DNA of 7,890 nt, from contig JAQGKJ010000453.1 in the NCBI GenBank assembly GCA_028290165.1, forward strand, positions 1 to 7,890, written 5' to 3'. The translations under genes and the position numbers were made by a program. Source of the DNA: Bradyrhizobium sp. (lineage in GTDB: Bacteria; Pseudomonadota; Alphaproteobacteria; Rhizobiales; Xanthobacteraceae). This document shows positions 1-7,074 of the stretch, one piece after another; the first letter of the stretch is position 1, and every line of letters begins with the position of its first letter. The notes under the pieces were generated by a model. It saw only the letters and a program-made list of their open reading frames with translations. It was not told the origin of the DNA and made no database searches.

Positions 1-84
1 CCGAGTGGCTGAAGGCGGCGGTTTGCTAAACCGTTATAGGGTTGTAAAGCCCTATCGAGGGTTCGAATCCCTCCGGCTCCGCCA
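1..84 (+). tRNA. tRNA-Ser(GCU), 5'-truncated by the window edge
   Basis: The anticodon loop is 23-29 with anticodon GCT at 25-27, closed by the stem 19-22/30-33. A long variable arm (about 35-56) forms a stem of roughly seven pairs, typical of class II tRNAs such as Ser. The T stem GAGGG (57-61) pairs with CCCTC (69-73) around the loop TTCGAAT. The 3' acceptor strand is 74-80, followed by the discriminator G81 and an encoded CCA at 82-84. The 5' acceptor strand and the first D-arm base(s), roughly ten bases, lie outside the window. It would decode AGC/AGU codons. Confidence 0.95.
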
Positions 85-87
85 CCC

Positions 88-137
88 TTCGCCCTGCGGG
101 CTACGGGTGGCGGGCCACCCGAAGGCCGCAGGGCGAA
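88..137. repeat. Two-tier inverted repeat directly after the tRNA
   Basis: An outer perfect 12-bp inverted repeat pairs 88-99 (TTCGCCCTGCGG) with 126-137. Inside it a second perfect 7-bp stem pairs 104-110 (CGGGTGG) with 115-121 around the loop CGGG. The element starts only three bases after the tRNA CCA. No T-run follows it, so it does not look like an ordinary intrinsic terminator. It may shape processing of the tRNA 3' trailer, or be a REP-like palindrome associated with the GIY-YIG gene downstream; both roles are inferred. Confidence 0.8.
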
Positions 138-141
138 CGGT

Positions 142-174
142 GTCTCCCGAAGCTCCACAGGAGCGCAGGGAGAC
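142..174 (+). promoter_or_regulatory. Stem-loop covering the GIY-YIG ribosome-binding site
   Basis: GTCTCCC (142-148) pairs perfectly with GGGAGAC (168-174). An inner stem pairs GCTCC (152-156) with GGAGC (160-164) around a 3-base loop. The only plausible Shine-Dalgarno for the following gene, GGGAGA at 168-173, lies in the 3' arm and ends six bases before the TTG start at 180. Folding would therefore hide the ribosome-binding site. That this controls translation is inferred from geometry. Confidence 0.55.
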
Positions 175-179
175 TGCTG

Positions 180-428
180 TTGTGGTACGTTTATTTTCTT
201 GAGCTCAGCAACGGCGACATTTACGTCGGTTCGACGAATGATCTTCGCCGCCGGTTCTCTACTCATCAGCAAGGTTCTGTTGCCTCAACTTGCAAATACC
301 TGCCGGCAATCCTTCGCTCATACGTAGCTGTCGCAGATGAACCGACTGCTCGCCGCCTGGAGCGATATTTCAAATCAGGTTCCGGCAAGGCTTTTGCTAA
401 AAAACGCTTTTTAACCATAGCCGAATAG
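180..428 (+). CDS. Small GIY-YIG family endonuclease-like protein
   Basis: This 82-residue protein is about the size of the stand-alone GIY-YIG (UvrC/URI-type) proteins common in bacteria. The family motif appears as YVY at residues 3-5 and YVG at 15-17. The Arg-rich DLRRR segment (21-25) should supply the catalytic Arg, His29 follows, and Glu61 in RLERYFKSG matches the metal-binding Glu. A basic C-terminal segment (65-76, with KxFAKKRF) is typical of this subfamily. The family cleaves DNA in repair, restriction or homing; which applies to short stand-alone members is mostly unknown. The start is TTG (180), chosen because the GIY motif begins at once after it and GGGAGA lies just upstream. 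It follows a tRNA gene and two stem-loops and converges on the large TPR gene, with 52 bp between stops. I see no strong terminator there, only a weak 5-bp hairpin at 450-464. Confidence 0.85.
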   Translation: MWYVYFLELSNGDIYVGSTNDLRRRFSTHQQGSVASTCKYLPAILRSYVAVADEPTARRLERYFKSGSGKAFAKKRFLTIAE

Positions 429-480
429 CTGCATCTCTCCCGCTGCCTCGCTGTCCTGCACAGCACGCGCCGGGGAAAGC

Positions 481-3387
481 CTATTCCGCAACATGAATGT
501 GGTCCGGGAGAAGGCCGCTTTGATAGCGTCGATACGCCGTCGCGTAGGCGCTCTCGAGATGCCGGGTATATAGCTTTGTGTCGAATAAAGGCTTCGTCCA
601 ACGATTTTCCGCGAGTTTACCTTTGATCGCAGCCAACAGCTCAGGTCTGGTTGCCAGTTCGATAGCCATGTTTTCAAACTGCTCCTGTGTCTCAACGATC
701 AACTCCGGCAGACCGATGGCGGTCAACAGGCCAGCTGCAACTCTGCCTGCGAACGTCTCGCCAATTTGCGTCAACACGGGCAAGCCGGCCAACAGAGCAT
801 CGCTCGCGGTCGTGTGGGCATTGTAAGGCAGTGTGTCGAGAAACAGGTCCGCCAATCGATGTCGCGCCAAATGATCCGCCGACGATGGGACGCGACCGGC
901 GAAAACCAGTCGATCGGGATTGACACCCGCGGCGGCCGCCTCTCTCCGCAAGTTGTTCGTGGCTGTGGCATTATTTTCAGATAGCCACAGAACGCTGCCT
1001 TCGACGGCCTGCAACAGCTTCATCCGCGATCGAAAGAGATCAGGGTTCAGCTTGTAGGCGTTGTTAAAACAGCAGAAAACGAAGCCATTTCCGGGTAGCC
1101 CGAATTCGCCGCGCTCCAACGATCGGTCAGATATGCGGCGACTTGTATCGTCGTGCGGCAAATAGCTGTGAGGGAGATAGACGACCTTCTCCATGTAGCT
1201 GCTGCGATGGGACGCCGGAATAAGGGTTGGATCAGCAATAATGTAATCAATATAGCTGGCGCCCATGGTGCCGGGATAGCCTAGATAATTCACTTGAACC
1301 GGCGCAGGACGGCAAGCAAAGATTTCGGTGCGAGCATGCTGGGTCAAGCCATTTAGGTCGATCAATATATCGATCTCTTCTTCTCTGATCCATTTTGCGA
1401 TTTCGTCGAAGCGGAGTGTTTCGGCATCAATGAACTTGTCAAACGAGCGCTCCAGGCGTCGACGGATTTCCGTGTCGTTATTTGGTCCGATCGATATTCC
1501 AAAAACTTCAAAATGCGATCTGTCGTGGTATTCGAACACGCCGACGACGAGATCTGCCACTGGATGGGGAAGAAAGTCGGCCGATACATAGCAGACACGA
1601 ATTTTATTGTTTCTATAAACCTCTCCACGCCAGAACGATTTGTCCGCAGGCGGGCACATTTTTCGAACCCACAATTGCGCGCAATTAAATTGATCTTCGA
1701 CGGAAGAACCAATCCCGAGCAATCCAAATGGGCCGGTATTTTCCTTGCCACTCCTCACCGATCGAACCAGACGATCACATTCGCTTTCGAAATTGCTCCA
1801 ATCGCAAAGCAGCATTTTGGACAACATGCGGATGCCCTCGAGACCGACCAGGTCAGGCTCGAGCGATAGTGCCGTGTCGTAAGCGGAAAAGGCCTCTTCG
1901 CCGCGCTTGAGGTCGAGGAAGACATTGCCGCGACCGAGCAAGGCTGCGGCCAATCCAGGATCCAGCGAGAGCGCTCGAGCATAGCAATCAAGAGCTTCGT
2001 CGTAGCGCTTGACGTGCAGGGAGACGTTGCCACGACAGAGCCAAATTTCAGCTAAATCGGGTTTGAACGATAGTCCCTTGTCATAAGCGGCAAAGGCCTC
2101 ATCGTAGCGTTTGAGATCGGCCGAGGCATTGCCGCGACTGAGCCAGGCCTCAGCCATTTCAGGATTGAGCGACAGGGCCTTGTCATAGGCAACGAAGGCG
2201 TCGTCATAGTGCTTGATCCCCGCCAAGGCATTGCCCCGACCAAGCCAGGCCTCCGCCAGATCAGGCTTGAGCGATAGAGCCTTCTCATAAGCCGCAATGG
2301 CATCGTCGTGGCGCTCGAGATCGACAAGAACATTGCCGCGGCCGAGCCAGGCCTCTGTCAGATCAGGTTTGAACGACAGCGCCATCTCAAAGGCAGCAAT
2401 GGCTTCGTCGTACCGCTCGAGGTGAGCGAAAGCATTACCGCGACCGAGCCAGCCCTCCGCCAGATCAGGTTTGAACGACAGTGCTGTGTCGTAAGCGGCA
2501 ACGGCTTCGTCGTAGCGCTTGAGGTTAACGAGGGCATTGCCGCGACCGAGCCAGGCCTCCGCGAGATCAGGCTTGAGCGATATCGCCTTGTCATAAGCCG
2601 CGGAAGCTTCTTCGTGGCGCTTGAAATCGAGCAACGCATTGCCGCGAGCGAGCCACGCCACTGTCAGATCCGGTTTGAGCGACAGTGCTCTGTCATAAGC
2701 AGCAACGGCTTCGTCGCGGCGCTTGAGGCCGAACAAGGCACTACCACGACCGAGCCAGGCTTCCGCCAGACCAGGCTTGAGCGATATCGCCTTTTCATAA
2801 GCGGCAAGCGCTTCGTCGTGGCGCTTGAGTTCGAGGAAGACCTTGCCGCGACCGAGCCAGGCCTCCGGCAGACCCGGCTTGAGCGATAGCGCCTTGTCAT
2901 AAGCAGCGAGGGCTTCGTCCTGGCGCCTGAGTTCGCTTAGGGATTTTCCCTTGTTCGCGAAGGCGTCGGCATAGCCTGGATGTAACGAAATGGCCTGATC
3001 AAAGTCACCAATCGCTTTTTCGAACTCCTTTAGATCGTTGTATGTTGTCCCGCGATTATTCCAGGTTTCCGGTGCTTTTGAATTCAGGCGAAGCGCATTC
3101 GTAAATTGCTGCGACGCCGGTTGCGGTTTGTTGAGCGCTTTCAGAATAAGACCGTAATTGTAAAACGAAACGTCCGAACCCTGATTAAGCTTCACTGCTC
3201 TTGCGATAAACTGTTCCGCCTCTGCGAAGCGCTCCATCCCCATAAGGACGACGGTCAAAAGATTAAGCGCGCCGACATGGCTCGGCTGGCTTTTCAGGAA
3301 TTTTTTGAACAGCCGCTCAGCGTCATCATATTTTCGATTATTGAATGCGCCGAACGCATCTCGAAAAATCTTTTCAGCCGCGCTCAT
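481..3387 (-). CDS. TPR-repeat protein with C-terminal O-GlcNAc transferase (SPINDLY/GT41) domain
   Basis: This 968-residue protein is predicted to be cytosolic; I see no signal peptide or membrane segment. Residues 1-513 are about 15 tetratricopeptide repeats of 34 residues: three degenerate ones at 4-105, one at 106-139, then eleven regular ones at 140-513 with the pattern AEAWLGRGN...DEAxAAYDKALSLKPDL. After a linker, residues 594-955 match the GT41 catalytic region. By family alignment from memory, His608 in DFLPHPV corresponds to the conserved catalytic-region His, DLNGLTQHAR is at 677-686, and NYLGYPGTMG at 700-709. Lys779 in NNAYKLNPD is the UDP-contacting Lys, and HTTASD (858-863) is the nucleotide-sugar motif. 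Known relatives transfer GlcNAc or another sugar to Ser/Thr of proteins, with the TPR superhelix choosing targets. The real donor and target here are unknown. The ATG at 3387 has only a weak GAGAA-like Shine-Dalgarno. The gene stands alone on its strand, divergent from the FkbM gene at 3697, which suggests a shared glycosylation role. Confidence 0.93.
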   Translation of the reverse strand: MSAAEKIFRDAFGAFNNRKYDDAERLFKKFLKSQPSHVGALNLLTVVLMGMERFAEAEQFIARAVKLNQGSDVSFYNYGLILKALNKPQPASQQFTNALRLNSKAPETWNNRGTTYNDLKEFEKAIGDFDQAISLHPGYADAFANKGKSLSELRRQDEALAAYDKALSLKPGLPEAWLGRGKVFLELKRHDEALAAYEKAISLKPGLAEAWLGRGSALFGLKRRDEAVAAYDRALSLKPDLTVAWLARGNALLDFKRHEEASAAYDKAISLKPDLAEAWLGRGNALVNLKRYDEAVAAYDTALSFKPDLAEGWLGRGNAFAHLERYDEAIAAFEMALSFKPDLTEAWLGRGNVLVDLERHDDAIAAYEKALSLKPDLAEAWLGRGNALAGIKHYDDAFVAYDKALSLNPEMAEAWLSRGNASADLKRYDEAFAAYDKGLSFKPDLAEIWLCRGNVSLHVKRYDEALDCYARALSLDPGLAAALLGRGNVFLDLKRGEEAFSAYDTALSLEPDLVGLEGIRMLSKMLLCDWSNFESECDRLVRSVRSGKENTGPFGLLGIGSSVEDQFNCAQLWVRKMCPPADKSFWRGEVYRNNKIRVCYVSADFLPHPVADLVVGVFEYHDRSHFEVFGISIGPNNDTEIRRRLERSFDKFIDAETLRFDEIAKWIREEEIDILIDLNGLTQHARTEIFACRPAPVQVNYLGYPGTMGASYIDYIIADPTLIPASHRSSYMEKVVYLPHSYLPHDDTSRRISDRSLERGEFGLPGNGFVFCCFNNAYKLNPDLFRSRMKLLQAVEGSVLWLSENNATATNNLRREAAAAGVNPDRLVFAGRVPSSADHLARHRLADLFLDTLPYNAHTTASDALLAGLPVLTQIGETFAGRVAAGLLTAIGLPELIVETQEQFENMAIELATRPELLAAIKGKLAENRWTKPLFDTKLYTRHLESAYATAYRRYQSGLLPDHIHVAE
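1849..2970 (-). repeat. Eleven-unit 102-bp tandem repeat encoding TPRs
   Basis: Codons 140-513 of the TPR/GT41 gene form eleven consecutive 102-bp units with no insertions or deletions. The nucleotide sequence is clearly similar from unit to unit; for example the plus-strand string GACCGAGCCAGGCCTCCG recurs with small changes every 102 bases. The periodicity also keeps reading frames open on the opposite strand. Conserved neighbours imply expansion by duplication or gene conversion, so copy number probably varies between strains. Units toward the protein N-terminus (beyond 2970) are more diverged. Confidence 0.9.
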
Positions 3388-3466
3388 TTCTTGTTCTCAA
3401 CTGCGCCACCGCGCCGGGTCCTCGCCACACTAGCCCCAGCCCTTTGGCCGTATCAAGCACACGCTT

Positions 3467-3490
3467 CCCCTGCCGCGAAGACGGCAGGGG
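3467..3490. repeat. Perfect 9-bp hairpin, CCCCTGCCG / CGGCAGGGG
   Basis: CCCCTGCCG (3467-3475) and CGGCAGGGG (3482-3490) form a perfect 9-bp stem with a 6-base loop. No T-tract follows on either strand, so it is not a classical terminator. If the candidate promoter at 3571-3600 is real, the hairpin lies in the untranslated leader of the GT41 mRNA, about 80 bases before the start codon, where it could affect stability or translation. It could equally be a dispersed palindrome. Confidence 0.65.
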
Positions 3491-3570
3491 ATTGCGCGTC
3501 TCAGCATGGCGGCCGCATTCGTAATCGTAGCCGCTGCTCGCGCGTTAAGCCGGTGCAGACGTGATGGCGT

Positions 3571-3600
3571 AAAATATCGCAAACATATGGATTTTGACAA
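3571..3600 (-). promoter_or_regulatory. Candidate sigma-70 promoter for the TPR/GT41 gene
   Basis: Read on the minus strand, TTGTCA (3600-3595, five of six to TTGACA) is followed after 18 bases by TATTTT (3576-3571, four of six to TATAAT), in an AT-rich patch of otherwise GC-rich sequence. It would start transcription about 180 bases upstream of the GT41 ATG. This is a consensus match only. Confidence 0.3.
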
Positions 3601-3696
3601 CCTCGGGCGGTGCGCCCTCCCCCTTAATGATGCATCTGACTTATCACGAGGCGCGTTCGTCAACCGGCCATTCCCGCGGACCGCAAGCGGAATTCT

Positions 3697-4617
3697 TTGA
3701 TTCCGCCTCACCCGTTCGTTATCGTATCGACGCTCAAGGCGAAACTTCAGGGAAACGCTCGCGCGTTATCAGGCATGCTTCTCAAGGCCACGTCCCACGA
3801 TTTTCTCGGCCGCTTTCGTGAGGTCATTTCCGATCCACTGAATCTGCTGATCGAGCGTGTCCCGATGGCTGGCTTTGTCGACGGCGATCAAGTCTATCTT
3901 CACAACGGGTTGCGCGTGCCGGTTGCGGGACCGGGCGCCTATTATGGTGCGTTCAGCCAGCTCCTGATCATCAACCGCGGCGTCCACGAGCCACTGGAAG
4001 AGTTCGTATTTCAGGAAGTCCTGAAGCAGTTGCCGGATGATCCGTCGATGATCGAACTGGGCGCCTATTGGGGTCATTATTCCATGTGGTTCAAGAAAGA
4101 GAGGCCAAAGGGAGAAGTCATTCTTGTCGAACCCGACCCCGGATACCTGCAGGCCGGTCAGGACAATTTTTCCCGGAATGGTTTCAAGGGAGAATTCATC
4201 AAGGCGTTCGTCGGCGCCGGCAGGTTCGAGATCGACGATTTCTTCAGAACCAGGAAAATAAGAAAGCTGGATATCCTGCATTGCGATATCCAGGGCTTTG
4301 AGATTGAGATGCTTCAGGGAGCCCCGGACGTTCTGACGCGGCGTCGCGTGCATTATCTCTTCATCTCGACCCATTCGCAGGAGATTCACGCAGAGATCGT
4401 CAGGCAAGTGGGCGAGCTTGGCTACCGTGTCGAAATATCGAGCGATTTCGAGGTCCAGACGACATCGTTCGATGGGTTTGTGTTTGCGTCTTCGCCCGAT
4501 GTGAAGCCGGTGTTCGAGAAGGTCAGCATCCTCGGCCGTGAGGAGATTACGCAGCGTCGCCCGGCCGACATTCTGAAATCGCTTGCGCTGCTTCAGCGCG
4601 AGCCGTCCTTGACCTGA
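3697..4617 (+). CDS. FkbM family methyltransferase
   Basis: This is a predicted S-adenosylmethionine-dependent O-methyltransferase of 306 residues. A class I methyltransferase fold is visible: motif I is IELGAYWGHYS (119-129), the acidic end of strand 2 is VEPDP (144-148), and DILHCDIQGFEIEMLQG (192-208) matches the FkbM signature usually written DxxKIDVEGxExxVLxG. Gln199 replaces the usual Glu. Residues 1-115 precede the core and lack a motif I know. FkbM enzymes O-methylate macrolides, sugars and glycolipids; the acceptor here is not evident. The start is uncertain. The longest frame begins at TTG 3697 with a weak purine-rich stretch before it, and ATG 3775 (residue 27) is a reasonable alternative. 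It is divergent from the GT41 gene and its stop lies 35 bp from the stop of the opposing FkbM gene. Confidence 0.88.
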   Translation: MIPPHPFVIVSTLKAKLQGNARALSGMLLKATSHDFLGRFREVISDPLNLLIERVPMAGFVDGDQVYLHNGLRVPVAGPGAYYGAFSQLLIINRGVHEPLEEFVFQEVLKQLPDDPSMIELGAYWGHYSMWFKKERPKGEVILVEPDPGYLQAGQDNFSRNGFKGEFIKAFVGAGRFEIDDFFRTRKIRKLDILHCDIQGFEIEMLQGAPDVLTRRRVHYLFISTHSQEIHAEIVRQVGELGYRVEISSDFEVQTTSFDGFVFASSPDVKPVFEKVSILGREEITQRRPADILKSLALLQREPSLT

Positions 4618-4652
4618 CCGGCAGCCTGCCTGCCCGATACGGGCCGCATCGA

Positions 4653-5522
4653 CTAGTTTTTTCCTGCCAGTTTTTCCAGATAGATTTGCTGGAGGTTCGA
4701 TGCATTTTTGCGGTCATAGGATGCGAGCGCGAAAGCCGCCAAATCCACCGACCGATAGGTTTCATGCAGGATCGTCGCCATCTTGAGAAGTGCCACGCTC
4801 GATAGCTGATCGAACTGCATGAAGTCGCGGACATAGATGGCATCGCCCCAGAGAATTTGGCTGAGCATCGCGGTCACGTCGTTCATGAAGATAAGTGGCT
4901 TGAATGTCCGCCCCGCCTGCGTGAAACGGTGGAGCAAGAAGCCCTTGGATCGCAGATAGGAATCGATTTCTCCGAACAAGGGCACGCCTTTGTAAAGCGG
5001 AACGAATTGTACTTCGGTATGGATAACCAGGGCATTGTCAAGAATTCTGGCCGCGCCCTGGAAGACCATCAGTTCAGCTCCCTGAACATCGGTCTTGAGA
5101 AAGTCAGTGCCCTCGACCTCGGGTATATCATCAAGCCGCCTGGTTTCGACGGCATGTGTTTTCTGAACCAGGGTAAGCTCCGCCAGGTGCTGAAATTTCG
5201 AAAGCAGCTCCATGTTCGGCTCGAACAACGACGAGGTCATATTGAAATTGCACTCGTAGAACGTCCGCGCCGATCCGTCGCCGATCAAATACGGCAAATA
5301 GTGATGTCCCGGCTTTGCCGAGGCGTTGAGCTTCGCCAACGCTTCGACACCCGGCTCAAATCCGTAGACGTCGCAAGGCGTCGCGCGTGTGAGCGGAGAA
5401 TAGGCATCGGTACCCTCACCGACGCTCATGGCGCCGACATCCACAATCTTCAGGCGCGGAAGAGGTGGCAACAGCGGCGCTATGTTGAAGAGCGAAGGAG
5501 GCGCGTTCTGTGCATTGTTCAT
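4653..5522 (-). CDS. FkbM family methyltransferase, second gene of the minus-strand pair
   Basis: This 289-residue predicted O-methyltransferase has motif I as IVDVGAMSVGEGTDAYSPL (26-44), a longer glycine-loop variant than in the other two. VYGFEPG (52-58) is the strand-2 acidic motif, and DFLKTDVQGAELMVFQGA (140-157) is the FkbM signature with Gln148 in place of Glu. HTEVQFVPLYKG (168-179) follows, as is common in this subfamily. The C-terminal 80 residues are helical in appearance and have no motif I can name. The ATG at 5522 has no convincing Shine-Dalgarno. The gene starts 58 bp after the stop of the 497-residue FkbM gene on the same strand, so co-transcription is likely. It is clearly a distant paralogue of its neighbours, not a recent duplicate. 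The substrate is unknown. Confidence 0.88.
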   Translation of the reverse strand: MNNAQNAPPSLFNIAPLLPPLPRLKIVDVGAMSVGEGTDAYSPLTRATPCDVYGFEPGVEALAKLNASAKPGHHYLPYLIGDGSARTFYECNFNMTSSLFEPNMELLSKFQHLAELTLVQKTHAVETRRLDDIPEVEGTDFLKTDVQGAELMVFQGAARILDNALVIHTEVQFVPLYKGVPLFGEIDSYLRSKGFLLHRFTQAGRTFKPLIFMNDVTAMLSQILWGDAIYVRDFMQFDQLSSVALLKMATILHETYRSVDLAAFALASYDRKNASNLQQIYLEKLAGKN

Positions 5523-5580
5523 GGGAGCCCGTCAGAGAATGTATGTTCCGATCGATGCGCAAACCGCGACCCGGTCGATG

Positions 5581-7074
5581 CTACCGGCGTACGATTGTAT
5601 TGGCTACCTGGCCGGTGCTCCAGATGTCGGCGTTGAGATGGTCCGGTGCCGGTACCATTAGCCGCGGCGGCACCTCGATTTTTTGGCCGGCGCGCGCACG
5701 CTGCAAAACGCGCCGGCGTTCGATCTCGGCGGAAATGAGGGGCTGCCGGACCAGCCAGTCGAGATCGACGCCGGTGCTTCCGAAGCTCGATGAATGAAAC
5801 GCGGTTTGCTCGAACTGTTCCAGCGCCGCGACCACGAACCATTCGACGACATTCGGGCCCGGCACGATCGCATCAAATCTCGGGTTCGCGGGCCAGAACG
5901 GTTCCATGATCCGGCTGGTGCCGCGTTTGAGAGCATCGGTCAGCACTTTCAGAGCATTGACGCTGATAGTGCGGCGGCCGATTTCCCAGCTGATGCGGGC
6001 CAGCGTGGACAACCGCGACAGAGACGCTTCCTTCTCGCATAGCGCGGTCAGGGTGTCGCAGGCATACCGCAAGGCGGCATATCGTTCCGGCAGCGAAAGA
6101 TCTGCGGATTGCCACATCGCGTAGCCGGCGAGCGCATCGCGATAGACCGGCTCTGCCGCGACCGCCCCGCCCGGCAACTGCGCGAAGATCGGCGCGAACG
6201 GCTGCGCCTGGAAGAATGCCTGCGCCCTGGCCCGCGTGTCATCGTCCGGCATCCATTCGGGGATCGCCTCGATCAGCAACCCTTCGCCGGCGAGCGCTGC
6301 CGCGCGATCGGGTTTGGCTGCGAAAAGGTTGAGTTCGTAGCTGTCGAGAACCTCATCGGCGCCGACCGGCACCAGAACCGGCGCACCTCCCAGAAGCCGG
6401 TAGAGGCCGAAACCCATCGCCACAAACGCCCGGGGAAGATTCTCGTTCTGTTTTTCGGCCGCCTTCACCTCGAACATCACCAACGGCGACCGCTTTGCAA
6501 AGAACGATCCGGCGCCCGCTAAAATCCGTTGTTCTTCACCCTCGGCATCGATCTTGAGAAAGTCGATCGTGCCCCAATTGCTGGTTTTTTCTTCCGCGTC
6601 CAGCGAGGTGATCCGAACCCGTTCCCCGGGTCCGCTGCCCTCCAGTGTGTTCAACTCGCTCGAAGCTCCGAGTACCAGATGACCCTCGCGCTCGCCGTCG
6701 GACAATGCCGCCGCGATGATATGCAAATTGTCGGCGCGATTTTTTGCCTTGCTGAGCGCGAGCAGGCGGCAGGTTTCGGTTGCCGGCTCGTAGCAAAAAA
6801 CCTGACCTCCGGGTCCAACCAGCCGCGCCATGGGGAGACTATAAGCCCCGAGGTTGGCGCCGATATCGATGGCCGTCATGCCCGGTCGCAGCCACCGGGC
6901 GACGAACGCGATCTCCTTCTCGAACCACTTTTCCTGTTCGAGGATGACGTAGGTCGTGATTGCATCTAGCGAGGATGGCACGACGATGTGCGTTCCATCT
7001 CGCATACGCAGGGACAATTCACGCATCGTACCGTCTCGACTGTGCACGGTCACAAAGACCTGAGGGAGGGTCAC
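5581..7074 (-). CDS. FkbM methyltransferase with a large C-terminal extension
   Basis: The protein has 497 residues, roughly 200 more than a plain FkbM enzyme. Residues 67-80 (MTAIDIGANLGAYS) are motif I for S-adenosylmethionine binding. FCYEPATE (93-100) is the strand-2 motif, and DFLKIDAEGEEQRILAGA (171-188) is a canonical FkbM signature with Glu178 present. The core ends near residue 255. Residues 260-497 form a mostly helical extension with a conserved-looking stretch at 330-372 (RYAALRYACD, LSTLARISWEIGRRT); I do not recognise this domain. It may bind the acceptor or a partner. The start is GTG 7074. It is preceded directly by an in-frame TAG, and its GTGA overlaps the stop of the upstream remnant frame; there is no Shine-Dalgarno, which fits translational coupling. 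ATG at residue 17 (7026) is an alternative start. It is probably the first intact gene of an operon with the FkbM gene at 4653-5522. Confidence 0.88.
   Translation of the reverse strand: MTLPQVFVTVHSRDGTMRELSLRMRDGTHIVVPSSLDAITTYVILEQEKWFEKEIAFVARWLRPGMTAIDIGANLGAYSLPMARLVGPGGQVFCYEPATETCRLLALSKAKNRADNLHIIAAALSDGEREGHLVLGASSELNTLEGSGPGERVRITSLDAEEKTSNWGTIDFLKIDAEGEEQRILAGAGSFFAKRSPLVMFEVKAAEKQNENLPRAFVAMGFGLYRLLGGAPVLVPVGADEVLDSYELNLFAAKPDRAAALAGEGLLIEAIPEWMPDDDTRARAQAFFQAQPFAPIFAQLPGGAVAAEPVYRDALAGYAMWQSADLSLPERYAALRYACDTLTALCEKEASLSRLSTLARISWEIGRRTISVNALKVLTDALKRGTSRIMEPFWPANPRFDAIVPGPNVVEWFVVAALEQFEQTAFHSSSFGSTGVDLDWLVRQPLISAEIERRRVLQRARAGQKIEVPPRLMVPAPDHLNADIWSTGQVANTIVRR

Larger units (their letters stand above)
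3388..3696. other. Divergent intergenic region between the GT41 and FkbM genes
   Basis: This 309-bp spacer separates two divergently transcribed genes, so promoters for both should lie here. It holds the hairpin at 3467-3490 and a candidate minus-strand promoter at 3571-3600. On the plus strand a perfect TTGACA occurs at 3594-3599, but no -10 hexamer sits at a normal distance; the best AT-rich match, at about 3624, gives a 24-base spacer. Short open frames cross it but have no ribosome-binding sites or recognisable protein features. Confidence 0.6.

Noticed and set aside
1..428. Integrative element attachment site at the tRNA 3' end
   Set aside because: No integrase gene and no second copy of the tRNA 3' end was seen in the window, so an att site cannot be supported.
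423..486. GAATAG/CTATTC inverted pair spanning the two convergent stop codons
   Set aside because: It is only six bases long, separated by 52 bases, and arises from both genes ending in the same TAG context; there is no T-run or stable stem.
2308..2889. A 193-residue open frame on the plus strand with its own 34-residue periodicity
   Set aside because: It is antisense to the TPR array. Its repeats simply mirror the 102-bp DNA period, it has no ribosome-binding site, and its composition is artefactual.
1849..2970. CRISPR-like array
   Set aside because: The 102-bp units are contiguous coding repeats without unique spacers, and each translates to a TPR.
3769..4407. A 212-residue minus-strand frame opposite the FkbM gene
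   Set aside because: The plus-strand frame carries clear methyltransferase motifs; the antisense frame has none and no upstream signals.
4857..5636. A 259-residue plus-strand frame opposite the second FkbM gene
   Set aside because: It is Arg/Gln-rich with no recognisable motif and runs across the junction between two well-supported minus-strand genes.
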